In this document: positions 25,937 to 35,254 of the stretch, one piece after another
How the letters are laid out: every line of letters starts with the position of its first letter
Numbering within the stretch: position 1 is the stretch's first letter
Assembly: GCA_036873755.1 (NCBI GenBank)
Contig: JAVTVY010020491.1
Location: 1 to 64,000, forward strand
From: Hanleya hanleyi
Taxonomy: Eukaryota > Mollusca > Polyplacophora > Lepidopleurida > Hanleyidae
Direction of reading: 5' to 3'
DNA length: 64,000 nucleotides
Made by a program: the position numbers and the translations under genes
The notes under the pieces: generated by a model
Told to the model about the DNA's origin: nothing
The model's database searches: none
What the model saw: the letters and a program-made list of their open reading frames with translations, nothing else

Positions 25937-26226
25937 AGTTTAATTCTCATTCTAACCCCGCTAGGCTTACCTCTTCAGCAAAATCACTGATTCATTTTTC
26001 AACTAGAATTTCCTTCCTTTCAGTGAATAATTCACGGTGTTTATGGCATGACGCGTTCATGTAACTTGGCTTTCGAATCTCTTTTCTTCTGTTTCGTCTT
26101 CTCATTCAGTATTGCTCGCCACAACAGATCGAACTCCTGCCGATTAATAGGAAAAGTGTGACTTTTCATAGACCGGGAACGCGGACTGCGCAATAACCCG
26201 TTAAACTAAAATCCAGGATCTGTAGC
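25114..26226. other. Gene-free stretch with a CT microsatellite
   Basis: A CT dinucleotide run occupies about 25900-25933. No supported gene. Confidence 0.5.
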
Positions 26227-26434
26227 TATAGCAAGGAACCAAACAATAATCAGATATTCTCAGATATATCAGTTAGTTGTTGTTTAAAATGTGATATCTC
26301 GCAAAATAAAAACACCCCAGGCTATAATGTGCTAGAAAAAGCACAAAAAAAAATAAAATCTTAGGGTCTCATCTTTAACAATATCTAACTGATATATCTG
26401 AGAATATCTGATTATTGTTTGGTTCTTTGCTATA
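26227..26434. mobile_element. 208-bp foldback MITE
   Basis: Nearly identical arms of about 45 bp begin TATAGCAA(G/A)GAACCAAAC at each end; the right arm is inverted. TA at the very ends would fit a TA-targeting (mariner-like) MITE, but the target duplication is not certain. Confidence 0.65.
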
Positions 26435-27545
26435 CAGCTGCTGACAAAATGACCAAGGGACCAGACAGACCATATCCAGTGACCTTGTACCAGGTTGATC
26501 ACAAATTGAGGAGCAACGCTGCCATAAACTTTGCACATATCTCCTAATTCGGTCGGAAATCAGCTACTGATCAGCTACATTCAGAAACAAAGATAGACAT
26601 CATAGAATCCAAAGAAGTCTCACTCAAGTCACCGTCACCAGTTGTTAAATTACATCCGCGTGAACAAAACAAAAGGGGCATATTGCTGTGTAGGGCCTTA
26701 ACAGCTGTAGTGAGAAAGAGAGAAAAAGTGACTACATCTACTCTGACTGACTAGCCACATGTGGACAATAATTTGAATTTATCTACCAATACATTATCTC
26801 GCTCAGAGAGAGTTAACACCCCCTACATCCGACCGTCGCCAGCCGATGAAACGGGAGTCAGCCGGTGGGGCTATTTTTGCAACACCGGTGAGGTGGTGTT
26901 AGAAATTGGGATTTCTATCACATTTCTTCTAAGGTTGTGGGCAATATTAGCGGATATTCATTCATGGGAAATAACAGTCGTCATTTCAATCGTTCGGTTA
27001 AGCAACAGAACGCATTGTACTTAAAGATATAGTACGAACACGGGCAGCGATGTTGTTTTAGAACGACATTTCGTTTTCAAGTTGTTCGCATCCTTAATAA
27101 CTGATACTAATCGATAAAGATTATCATGGGTAATTATTCCTTATTCAATGCACTTTGTATGTCACCCAAACTTCTATGAATTTAATTAGCGTAATCGTTG
27201 ATATTAATTAAAAAGTCGCACCACGTGCGTCTATCCAGGTGACGGTGAACAGCATCAAAAAAAGTTATAGTGAGACGGTGAACAGCAAATATATGAGACG
27301 GTGATCAGCATGTGTTAAAAGTAGAAGTCTGTCTTGCATTGAAAACTGTGTTGTATGAGCGACCTAAACAGATTACGAATCAGATCATTATGAATTAGAT
27401 TTAGGGGCCAATTGTTCAAAAGTGGGGATTGGGCTCTCTGCGTCGCTCGGATCTCTCCAACGCGAGATTCCCTGTACATTGTGACGTCATACAATATGAC
27501 GTTAAAACAATGGCGTATCCGACATTTTAGCACAACATATAGGCT
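26435..27545. other. Left approach to the virus-like module
   Basis: No gene is supported. At 27238-27312 a 'gacggtgaacagca' word occurs three times with small changes; it may mark the element's terminal region but has no partner downstream of the module. I found no terminal inverted repeat pairing 27 kb with 34 kb. Confidence 0.4.
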
Positions 27546-27979
27546 ATGTCAGACGAAGATGAGGAGGTACATGTACCTATTGATCCAGCCAATGGCTCTT
27601 TCTTTGAATTGCCCTTTGCCGAAATTGTGGAAGGAAATGTGGCTACAGGGCCTTCCCTGTACGGATCAGTAAAGTCAAGGGCAAGTTCGAGAAAAGTTAC
27701 TTGCCCAACTGGAGCGATGAGCACTTCCTGATTAAACGGCGCCTACCCCGACAGCGGCGAGTCTATGAACTGGAAGATCTCCAAGGGGAACCGTTGCTGG
27801 GGACGTTTTACGAGACGGAATTACAGCCTGTTGTAAAAACACAGCAAGACTACTACACGGTGGAGCAGATTTTGAAAACGGAACGTCGACGTGGCAAACT
27901 GTTTCATTTCGTCAAATGGCAAGGTTGGCCCAGTTCCTTCAATTCCTGGGTCGCGGCCAACCAGGTGAAACGACTATAA
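27546..27979 (+). pseudogene. Integrase C-terminus with chromodomain (truncated, frame break)
   Basis: From about 27659 to 27979 the reading matches the C-terminal part of retrovirus-type (rve) integrases found in Polinton-like elements: a basic SH3-like stretch (LPNWSDEHFLIKRR), then a chromodomain of about 45 residues ending in KWQGWPSSFNSWV. The zinc-binding N-terminus and DDE core are absent upstream. A different frame is open from ATG 27546 to about 27655 (acidic start MSDEDEEVHV), so either a small unrelated ORF abuts the integrase tail or there is a frame break near 27655. The protein would join element DNA to the host chromosome; this remnant cannot. It is the first member of the plus-strand block. 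Confidence 0.6.
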
Positions 27980-28028
27980 AGCCAGACACCACTGCGTCCG
28001 CCTTCATTCCACGTCCGACCACAGTGCT

Positions 28029-28608
28029 ATGGACAAACAGCAGCTGCCTCTGAACACAGCGTCTCCCAAAACGCGCAAAGCACAAGTGGGCTTTGGGGTG
28101 CTAGTGCTAACCCTGCTGAGTGTGTTGTACGGAGGTGTTTTTTGACGACGTAGCCTATGTCAGCACGTTACTTAACCAACTGAGAACACCAGGCACCAGT
28201 GAAACCGGTCTACAGAGAGCACCAGTCGTATCGAGCCCAGTCACCACCACCACACCCCCTGCACAAGCCACAACGAGTGTAAGCTCTACACCTACACCAA
28301 GTACGCCCACTACGTCAAAACACCCACCGGATGTCATCCCTCACAGTGAACCGACAACGACGACCCAAGTTGTACCCACCCCCAGCAACATCCCTGACAG
28401 TGAACAGACAACGACGACCGACGTTGTACCCACCACCACTCCAGTTCACTCGTACGAAATTTACAAGAGCGGGTTACCACGACAACGGATACACCTCGAA
28501 CCATGGACCCTGGGTGGCAGCATCCCTTCACTTGCGTCATCGCAGGACCGACGGGTTCCGGCAAAACGCACTTCGTCAGGAAGCTCCTTCAACACGCCGA
28601 CAGCATGA
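28029..28608 (+). pseudogene. Membrane-anchored Thr/Pro-rich ORF broken at a T6 run
   Basis: ATG 28029 opens a 38-codon ORF with a polar start and a hydrophobic segment (VGFGVLVLTLLSVLYGGVF), stopping at 28143-28145. The overlapping frame, open from 28120 to 28608, lacks its own ATG and encodes a Thr/Ser/Pro-rich, mucin-like region with a repeated ~17-residue unit (28338-28440). The two frames meet at TTTTTT (28138-28143), suggesting one membrane-anchored glycoprotein-like gene with a one-base change, a sequencing error, or a slippery site. The tail overlaps the ATPase start by about 105 bases. No family was recognised; a surface or stalk role is only a guess from composition. Confidence 0.45.
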
Positions 28609-29111
28609 TCACCCCACCTATTGCTCGAGTCGTGTGGTGTTACGGAGAATGGCAGGAAGCGTATGCAGCAATGCCCCACATCACGTTCGTGGAAGGCCTA
28701 CCCGACCTGGCCGATTTGGAACCCGACACCTTGGTGGTTCTGGATGATCTCATGGCGGAGACGGATGCGCGGGTCACCCAACTCTTTACCAAAGGCAGCC
28801 ATCATCGACGGCTCAGCATCATCTACATTGTGCAGAATCTGTTCAGTAAAAACAAAGAACATCGGAATATCAGCTTAAATGCCCACTACCTGGTGGTCTT
28901 CAAAAACCCGAGAGATACCACTCAACTGCTGCACCTGGCGAGACAGATGTATCCCGGCCGCACACCGTTTGCGTTGGAAGCCTTTAAAGATGCCACAACC
29001 CCTCAGCACGGGTATATGCTCTTCGACCTCAAGCAAGCCACCCCCGACCACCTTCGACTACGGACCGGCATCTTTCCCGGAGAGGCCCACCACGTGTACT
29101 TGCAAAAATAA
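28503..29111 (+). CDS. FtsK/HerA-type genome-packaging ATPase
   Basis: 202 residues. Walker A is GPTGSGKT at residues 15-22, Walker B is VVLDD at 78-82, and IIYIVQNLF at 106-114 fits the sensor region with its conserved polar residue. The small size and position beside capsid genes fit the A32-like packaging ATPases of Polintons, adintoviruses and related double-jelly-roll viruses, which drive DNA into the capsid. The ATG is chosen because it lies just before the nucleotide-binding strand. The reading frame is intact. An AATAAA at 29171-29176 and a small CCCCAGCTGGGG palindrome lie downstream. The family assignment is firm; activity is not shown. Confidence 0.85.
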   Translation: MDPGWQHPFTCVIAGPTGSGKTHFVRKLLQHADSMITPPIARVVWCYGEWQEAYAAMPHITFVEGLPDLADLEPDTLVVLDDLMAETDARVTQLFTKGSHHRRLSIIYIVQNLFSKNKEHRNISLNAHYLVVFKNPRDTTQLLHLARQMYPGRTPFALEAFKDATTPQHGYMLFDLKQATPDHLRLRTGIFPGEAHHVYLQK

Positions 29112-29170
29112 TGTAAACACACCCACAGTGGCTCCCCCAGCTGGGGTCTGTGTGTTTGATGATGGAGAAT

Positions 29171-29176
29171 AATAAA
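29171..29176 (+). terminator. Polyadenylation signal after the ATPase gene
   Basis: AATAAA 60 bases after the ATPase stop, preceded by a 'cccagctggg' palindrome near 29135. This suggests the ATPase transcript ends here, before the next genes. Confidence 0.5.
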
Positions 29177-29262
29177 AAGAATGAATACCACAGCAGGGTT
29201 GACTTTGTCTCTGAGGTAGATAAAAAGAGCAGCGTTGTGGGTTCTGGCATTAGTTGTACAGG

Positions 29263-29492
29263 ATGTCTGCTCGAGTACGGAAGCACGCTCCCACGCTCCG
29301 TGTATTGAAGACGGCCCCATCCGAGTTAGTCCGAACCATTGTACGCGGTGCGTAACCTTAGTCCAGAAGCGGGTCCCTCAAACACAAAAGAAAAAGGTGT
29401 TACAGAAAGGCGGCTTTCTCGGGGCCATCTTAGCACCGTTGGCCGCTTCTGTGTTGGGTCCAGTATTGGGTGGACTCTTCGGCCGACAATGA
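29263..29492 (+). pseudogene. Small basic/hydrophobic virion-associated protein, broken
   Basis: ATG 29263 opens a 30-codon basic peptide stopping at 29353-29355. A second frame continues to 29492 and ends in a lysine-rich stretch then a glycine/alanine-rich hydrophobic tail (LQKGGFLGAILAPLAASVLG). A short basic N-terminus followed by such a tail is seen in small proteins of Polinton-like elements. Here the halves are in different frames and the whole looks shorter than relatives, so an indel is likely near 29350. The stop overlaps the next gene's start (ATGA, 29489-29492). Role unknown; membrane interaction or capsid association is possible. Confidence 0.4.
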
Positions 29493-30338
29493 ACCACACG
29501 AAAAAAATGGTCCTCGTCGAACCACGGTTCCTGCAAAACCTCCAATCACCCTACCCTGTCCCACCTACGGTGAAGACCATAAACACCCTCGATGGAGAGA
29601 TGCAACAGATCTTACAGAGACCGGGGTTAAGCGACAGTGAGAAAGTACAACGGTACAATGAGACGCTTCAACGGTACATGACGTTCATGGACCAATACAA
29701 AACTCGCTCTACCCCAGCAACAGCACCACCACCACCACCACCACCTCCACCACCACCACGTGACAGACCGCCGACCTCAGCACCGTTCCAACAGCCGGGT
29801 GGGGTAGCCCCCACAGCCCCACAGTGGATGGAAGACGAAGTGCTGAAGAGTGTACCTGCATCGTTCAAGAAACAAGCTGGCCTGGTATTACAACGGATGA
29901 AACAGAATCCTAACATGACTTGGAATGATAAAGGCGAACTCCTGGTACAGAATCAGGTGGTCCCCGGGACCCACATGGCGGATTTAGTGAATGATCTGAT
30001 GCGTCAACGCAGATCGAGGATGGGAGGTCTTCGCTTAAGGCTTGAAAGACATGCATGTACCACAGGAATTGGTGGGGAACCCCCACCGCTGGGCCTTTAT
30101 GCAGCGTGACTCACTGACTCGTGCACCACGACTCTCACCACAACCTTGGGAAGCCGACTGTGAACCGGAGTCACCCCCCAAAACTCCACCACCACCACAA
30201 CGGGCACCTTCTTTTCAGACCTTTAAAAAACCACCCTCGATCAGGACACCCCACATCTCCAGAGCCGTGACACGTAGCAAGTCAACGCGACGAACACGAC
30301 GCCGGACGCAACCGCCCAAGGCCTGGAACACCTATTAA
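29489..30338 (+). pseudogene. Conserved Polinton-type protein with polyproline linker, frameshifted
   Basis: ATG 29489 (overlapping the previous stop) starts an acidic, alpha-helix-rich segment, then a proline run at about 29725-29760, then a conserved-looking block with MKQNPNMTWNDKGELLV and a VNDLM motif. This frame stops at 30109. Downstream, another frame (open 30042-30338) carries a Pro/Arg-rich basic tail that ends before the penton gene, so the gene appears frameshifted between about 30020 and 30045. Proteins of this layout recur beside capsid genes of Polinton-like elements; their function is unknown to me. The basic tail could bind DNA. Confidence 0.5.
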
Positions 30339-30371
30339 AACCAACAGCAGCAGCAGGACAGCTCAGTCGCC

Positions 30372-31423
30372 ATGTTTTACCTGACCCTACCCAGTAACAG
30401 TTCGCTGGATGTGTTTCCTGACAACACCGTGGCCAAGTACGTCACCCAGTTACCGCAACCGTTGCATTTACCTGGACGCTGGGAATGTGGCCTCGTGGAT
30501 ATCCAATACCCTTACTCGTGGTACAACGTGCGAGCCAATGAAGTGTGGTACGAGGTGACCTACGAAGGCAAAAACACCCGGCTCACCCTGCCCGAAGGCC
30601 AATACGATACCCCCAAGGAGTTCATGGGTGGGCTGTCAAGACTGTTGCATTATAAGGCTCTACGGGAGGTGACGAATACTTCAAAACCCATCAAAGCCTA
30701 TCCCTTCAAGAATCACGTGGACTTCGATTACAATTACAACACATATAAGGGAAGTGGGAAGAGGTGCCGACATACTGACTGCGTCACATGACTTCACAGA
30801 ATAGTCTTCTGGTTAACCTATTCTAAAGCACATACCAAGAATCTAACGATTCGTGATATGTGTTGTATCTCAGGTACGCTTTTATTGTACCTGTTCATGT
30901 GGCAACTTGGATGATATGACCACACGGCCCCTAGCACCGGCATAAGCGGTATTAGATACAAATCTAGAGAGCTATGATGGAAATGCTCTGACAACTCGCA
31001 CACAACGACAAGGCAGAGCTTATCGTGACCGACAAGGCGAGTGTCGTACTGAGTCCAATCCTACAGCAAATGCTGGGTTTCGATCTAAAGACGTTCCCTG
31101 GTCCCAACGAACACCATGGCGAGATGCCGATGGATATGAAGTCGGGTATGTACGGACTCTACGTCTACTCGGACGTGGTGGACAACCACATCGTGGGCGA
31201 TATCAACACACCTCTGTTACGGGTAGTCCCCATTAAAAAGACGTATGGAGGTCAAGTCACCCACAGTTTCACCCACATGCTCTACTTGCCCGTACGACAA
31301 ACTGACATCAACACGATCACGGCTGATATAAGAGATGACACGGGACGACCGGTGGCATTCGAACGAGGAAAAGTGGTGCTGACACTTCATTTTCGACAAG
31401 CACGTGCTCCCCACTTTGCATAA
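30372..31423 (+). pseudogene. Minor capsid (penton-like) protein split by a repeat insertion
   Basis: The N-terminal part (30372 to about 30738) begins MFYLTLPSNSSLDVFP and the C-terminal part (from about 31000 to 31423) follows after an inserted repeat. Both have the beta-rich composition expected of a single-jelly-roll penton protein at capsid vertices. Gene order (upstream of the core-like and major capsid genes) supports this. The insertion brings an in-frame stop at 30789-30791, so no full-length product is possible. The stop at 31421-31423 overlaps the next ATG by one base. Assignment is by context and family resemblance, without a diagnostic motif. Confidence 0.55.
30739..30999 (-). 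mobile_element. Repeat insertion inside the penton-like gene
   Basis: This ~260-bp segment is an inverted copy of the family seen at 19551-19810 and 20404-20660 and partly at 50140-50256. It replaces protein-coding sequence with stops in all frames. No clear target duplication is visible at the joints ('attacaac' on the left, 'acaactcg' on the right). It postdates integration of the viral module. Confidence 0.7.
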
Positions 31424-31830
31424 TGAAAGTACCTTACGAGTGCGATGCACGCAGCTATGCCGACTATTATGCCCAACAGGCCGGGGGTGGCTTTCCGGTC
31501 TTTAGCGGTGCACGCATGCAACGAGGACATGGACTGGGGAACATACTCGGCAGCATCGTCAAAACGTTCCTGCCCTTGGTGACGCGTGGGGTGAAAGCAA
31601 TCGGCAAACAAGCGGTACGCAGTGGACTGCAAGTGGCCGGTGATGTCTTGGGGGGTACGGCACCCAAAGAAGCCTTGAAACGGCGGGCCAAAGAAGCGGG
31701 AGGCGTCTTGGTGGCCAAAGCACAACGCACCGTAGGGAATAAAAGAGCTGCCCCACCGAGACCACGCACCAGTCGACGACTGACCCAGCGACGACGCACA
31801 TCGAAGAAGACAAAGGATATCTTTTCTTAA
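31423..31830 (+). CDS. Small basic core/capsid-associated protein
   Basis: 135 residues. The N-terminus has a glycine-rich 'GGGFPVFSGARMQRGHGLG' stretch, followed by an amphipathic or hydrophobic helix (LGNILGSIVKTFLPLV), then a strongly basic Arg/Lys tail. This layout recalls adenovirus pX/pVI-like minor virion proteins and their Polinton/adintovirus counterparts, proposed to condense DNA or disrupt membranes. The ATG overlaps the upstream stop and the gene ends three bases before the major capsid ATG, so the three are tightly packed. The frame is intact. Confidence 0.6.
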   Translation: MKVPYECDARSYADYYAQQAGGGFPVFSGARMQRGHGLGNILGSIVKTFLPLVTRGVKAIGKQAVRSGLQVAGDVLGGTAPKEALKRRAKEAGGVLVAKAQRTVGNKRAAPPRPRTSRRLTQRRRTSKKTKDIFS

Positions 31831-31833
31831 AAC

Positions 31834-33144
31834 ATGTCCTTGATCCACGCCGAATCCTGCCCCTCCACCAACAGTGAATTTGATTTGTGGACCGTGCCGC
31901 CCACACAGACCAGTGTCGAACAAGGATTATGGGTGGAGCATCTTCCGCTCTCCAGCATCAACGAAACCGGGCCCATCGAGTTCACCATCAGTAATGCGGA
32001 TACGGCCTATGTGGATTTAGCCCATACATACTTGTATGTGAAAGTCAAGGTGGTCAATGGAGCTGGCACCAGAATCGCTGACCAAGCAACGGTGGGCCCG
32101 ACGAATCTCTGGCTGCACTCGATGTTTCAGCAGGTGGATATTTTTCTCAGCGACAAACTTATCAGTAACTCCACCAACACGTACCCCTATCGAGCCTACA
32201 TCGAGACACTGTTGTCGTATGGCCGAGAGGCTAAAAAATCTCAGCTGACAACCGCTTTATTCTACAAGGACACGCCCGAGCACATGGACACGGTGGACAA
32301 TGGGGGATATAACAAACGGAAGGCTTTCACTGCGAACAGTGCCTCGGTGGATATGATGGGTCGACTGCACGCAGACATATTCATGCAAGACCGGTACCTC
32401 TTGAACAAGATCCCCATTAAAATCCGACTGATACGGGCGCCTCCGACCTTCGCCTTGATGGCCACTAACGTAGAGGGGCATGCAGCGGACTATAAGATTG
32501 TCATCCAAGACGCAGTGCTGTATGTCCGAAAAGTGAACCCGAATCCAGTCGTGCAATTGGGACACATGAAAGCCTTGGAAACAAAACCAGCCCAGTACCC
32601 TATCCGACGTGTACAAACCAAAGTGTTATCTGTGCCTGCTGGAAATATGAGCGCCAACAAAGAAAACCTCTTCCTGGGGGAACTACCCAAGCGATTGATC
32701 CTGGCCTGTGTGGAAAATACCAGTTTCAGCGGAGCCTACCCAGAGAATCCGTTTGACTTTCAACATTTCGGCATCAATTTTGTGGCCCTGCATGTGGATG
32801 GACAACAGGTGCCAGCCACGGCCTTAACACCGAACTTTGGGCGGAGGATTTTCATTCGAGCCTATCAGAGCCTGTTTACAGCCACCGGTCAAATCAACCA
32901 GGACGAAGGGAATATGATCAGTCGGGAGGACTACGCGAACGGATACACGTTGTTCTGTTTCGATCTGACCCCCACCTTAGAGAACGACCATCAGCTGGCC
33001 CTGGCCAAGCAAGGCAACTTACGGTTGGAAATCCACTTTGCACGAGCCCTGGCGACCATCGTCAATGTGATCTGCTACGCCGAGTTTGACAACATCATTC
33101 AAGTGGACAAGGCGCGCAACGTCCTGTGTGACTTCTCCACCTAA
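31834..33144 (+). CDS. Major capsid (hexon-like) protein
   Basis: 436 residues, intact. The sequence resembles a family widespread in invertebrate genomes and often named after C. elegans F54H12.2, which I take to be the double-jelly-roll major capsid protein of Polinton/adintovirus-like elements. Features seen: an N-terminal beta-rich region (residues of about 45-110), a conserved-looking NTYPYRAYIETLLSYG block near residue 115, and a beta-rich C-terminus. The length is on the short side for Polinton capsid proteins. It is the longest gene of the block and lies between the core-like gene and the protease. The fold is inferred. Confidence 0.7.
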   Translation: MSLIHAESCPSTNSEFDLWTVPPTQTSVEQGLWVEHLPLSSINETGPIEFTISNADTAYVDLAHTYLYVKVKVVNGAGTRIADQATVGPTNLWLHSMFQQVDIFLSDKLISNSTNTYPYRAYIETLLSYGREAKKSQLTTALFYKDTPEHMDTVDNGGYNKRKAFTANSASVDMMGRLHADIFMQDRYLLNKIPIKIRLIRAPPTFALMATNVEGHAADYKIVIQDAVLYVRKVNPNPVVQLGHMKALETKPAQYPIRRVQTKVLSVPAGNMSANKENLFLGELPKRLILACVENTSFSGAYPENPFDFQHFGINFVALHVDGQQVPATALTPNFGRRIFIRAYQSLFTATGQINQDEGNMISREDYANGYTLFCFDLTPTLENDHQLALAKQGNLRLEIHFARALATIVNVICYAEFDNIIQVDKARNVLCDFST

Positions 33145-33145
33145 C

Positions 33146-33619
33146 ATGGATACAGACCAGATAACCACCGTGCTGGAGAATGACCCAGAGACACGTATGG
33201 TCTTTCAAGGGGTGTTCGCCCGAGATGTGTTTCCATTAGACCGTATGTATCCTGCTGCTTACGTTCTCAACACGGACCTGATGGATCGGCCCGGTGAACA
33301 CTGGGTGGGCGTGTACTTGACAGAACAGCAGGGCGAATACTTTGACCCGTACGGCCTGCCACCCCTCCATCCCGATTTAACAGACTTCATGGATCAAGGC
33401 ACAGAGACGTGGTGTTGGAACAGTCAAACGTTGCAAAGCCTGACCAGTGGCGTGTGCGGACAATATTGCTTGTTTTACCTGTACCATCGATGCCGGGGAA
33501 GACCCTTATCTACCATCGTACAGATGTTTGACGAGTACCCCAAGGCCGAGGACCGCGATGTACTCGTCTATGACTGGGCCGCCCATCATTTCAATGTACA
33601 AGCCCCGTTCTGGGCTTAA
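33146..33619 (+). CDS. Adenain-like cysteine protease
   Basis: 157 residues from the ATG one base after the capsid stop; this start is preferred over upstream codons that overlap the capsid gene. Catalytic-type residues are H52 (EHWVGVYL), D67 (YFDPYG), Q97 and C104 (SGVCGQYC), in the order and spacing of C5 adenovirus-type proteases, with Asp in place of the adenovirus Glu. Such enzymes mature virion proteins during assembly in Polinton-like viruses. The frame is intact. The last codons form the first unit of a hairpin repeat array that continues into the 3' region. Confidence 0.85.
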   Translation: MDTDQITTVLENDPETRMVFQGVFARDVFPLDRMYPAAYVLNTDLMDRPGEHWVGVYLTEQQGEYFDPYGLPPLHPDLTDFMDQGTETWCWNSQTLQSLTSGVCGQYCLFYLYHRCRGRPLSTIVQMFDEYPKAEDRDVLVYDWAAHHFNVQAPFWA

Positions 33620-33740
33620 GTTAATTACAAGCCCCTTGTTCTGGGCTTAAGTTTACAAGCCCCTTGTTCTGGGCTTCAATGTGCAAGCCCCTTGTTCTGG
33701 GCTTCAATTAATTACAAGCCCCTTGTTCTGGGCTTCAGTT
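33598..33740 (+). repeat. Five-unit hairpin array at the protease 3' end
   Basis: AAGCCCCTTGTTCTGGGCTT recurs near 33628, 33655, 33684 and 33714, and a slightly shorter form is the end of the protease coding sequence at 33598-33616. Each unit pairs AAGCCC with GGGCTT across a short loop. Spacers vary between 'aattaattac' and 'aagttt'. The array runs up to the poly(A) signal. Confidence 0.8.
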
Positions 33741-33776
33741 TTCACGTGGTTGTTCTCACGTTGTTGTTGTTCACTG

Positions 33777-33782
33777 AATAAA
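33777..33782 (+). terminator. Polyadenylation signal closing the viral block
   Basis: AATAAA lies directly after the hairpin array, with a GT-rich stretch just before and 'tgtcttgtgtgtttt' after it. It probably ends the capsid-protease transcript. Confidence 0.55.
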
Positions 33783-33789
33783 AAAAAAT

Positions 33790-34120
33790 GAGATCTCACC
33801 AAAAAACCCTGTCTTGTGTGTTTTATTCATAATGCATCAATGCCCAATGTGGAGATTCAGTCAAACTGAAATCAGTGGTGTAGTAAAAATAGAGAGCCAA
33901 TGAAATCAGCCTACAGACCAAGTACGTGTTTTTGGTCTAGGTTTGGAGCGGGCATTTCATTGAGGTACGTGTATACGGTGAGTGAAGAGACTCGTCCAAC
34001 ACGTATAGATTATGACTATAAGTTCTATGAGCATAATGCATGAAACTGGCTTTGAACACCGTATTAGCCAATCAGTGGCCTAGAATGGAGCCAAAGATAA
34101 CCCATCCATGACCAGAAAAC
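33790..34120. other. Gene-free stretch right of the viral block
   Basis: No gene and no partner for the sequences left of 27.5 kb, so the module's right boundary is not defined. Confidence 0.4.
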
Positions 34121-34950
34121 ATTACCTCATATGACCCCATTGGACCATGAGGGAATCCCCTAGCTCCAAAACGGCTATTTACATATCCTTGGGCCATCGC
34201 GCATGCGCAGAATGGTGACAATGGCCAAGCCGCTAGTCCAGTCAGATGCCCCTTCACATAAGCTTCACTTTGATACCTCATATGACCCCATTGGACCATG
34301 AGTAACTCCACTAGCTGTCAAAATGGCTATTTCCATACCCTTGGGCCACCGCGCATGCGCAGAATGGTGACAACGCCCAAGCCGCTAGTCCAGTCAGATG
34401 CCCCTTCACATAAGCTTCACTTTGATACCTCACTCGACCCCATTGCACCATGAGTAACTCCCCTAGCTCCAACACGGCTATTTCCATACCCTTGGGCCAC
34501 CGCGCATGCGCAGAAGGGTGACAACGCCCAAGCCGCTAGTCCAGTCAGATGCCCCTTCACATAAGCTTCACTTTGATACCTCACTCGACCCCATTGGACC
34601 ATGAGTAACTCCCCTAGCCCCAACACGGCTATTTCCATACCCTTGGGCCACCGCGCATGCGCAGAAGGGTGACAACGCCCAAGCCGCTAATCCAGTCAGA
34701 TGCCCCTTCACATAAGCTTCACTTTGATAGCTCATATGACCCCATTGGACCATGGGTAACTCCCCTAGCTCTAACACGGCTATTTCCATACCCTTGGGCC
34801 ACCGTGCATGCGCAGAATGCCACTATTTTAACCCCACACCCAGCCCATCAGATGCCCCCTCACATAAGCTTCACATTGATACCTCATATGACCCCATTGG
34901 ACCATGAGTAACTCTCCTAGCTCCAAAACGGCTATTTCCCTACCCCTGGG
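34121..34950. repeat. Tandem array, about 151-bp unit, 5-6 copies
   Basis: Units restart near 34125, 34275, 34426, 34577, 34730 and 34882 with 'acctcatatgaccccattgg'. Each has 'cgcatgcgcagaa' and 'ataagcttcactttgatacc'. Divergence rises in the first and last units. ORFs on both strands follow the array and are not genes. A single related segment lies inverted at about 62140-62410. Confidence 0.85.
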
Positions 34951-35254
34951 CCACACGAGTTGTCTCCCTTGCGTCAATGTGTGCAGATGGCGCTATGATC
35001 GACGCCGTGATGTGGAAAGGGCGTCCCCACACCATCCTGGAGCCGCCATTTTGTTTGTTGATTTTCTGCGGAGATACACGGGACAATAAACGCTCGACCC
35101 TAGGGTGGTACAGATGCTAGACTGATCCTATTAACATGGTACAACACCTATAGATTATGTTTATTATTATTATATGGCTTAGAGGTTTTTTTTAGGGTAA
35201 TGTGAGGGTTTTTTCTCCGCGTGACCTCCCCACCGCCTCGTTTGCTCCCTTGCG

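Noticed and set aside
28155..29286. Minus-strand and alternate-frame ORFs across the viral block
   Set aside because: They overlap the ATPase and Thr/Pro-rich gene and reflect high G+C; only the plus-strand frames carry motifs.
34072..34911. Three similar minus-strand ORFs of 73-79 codons
   Set aside because: Successive shadows of the 151-bp tandem unit.
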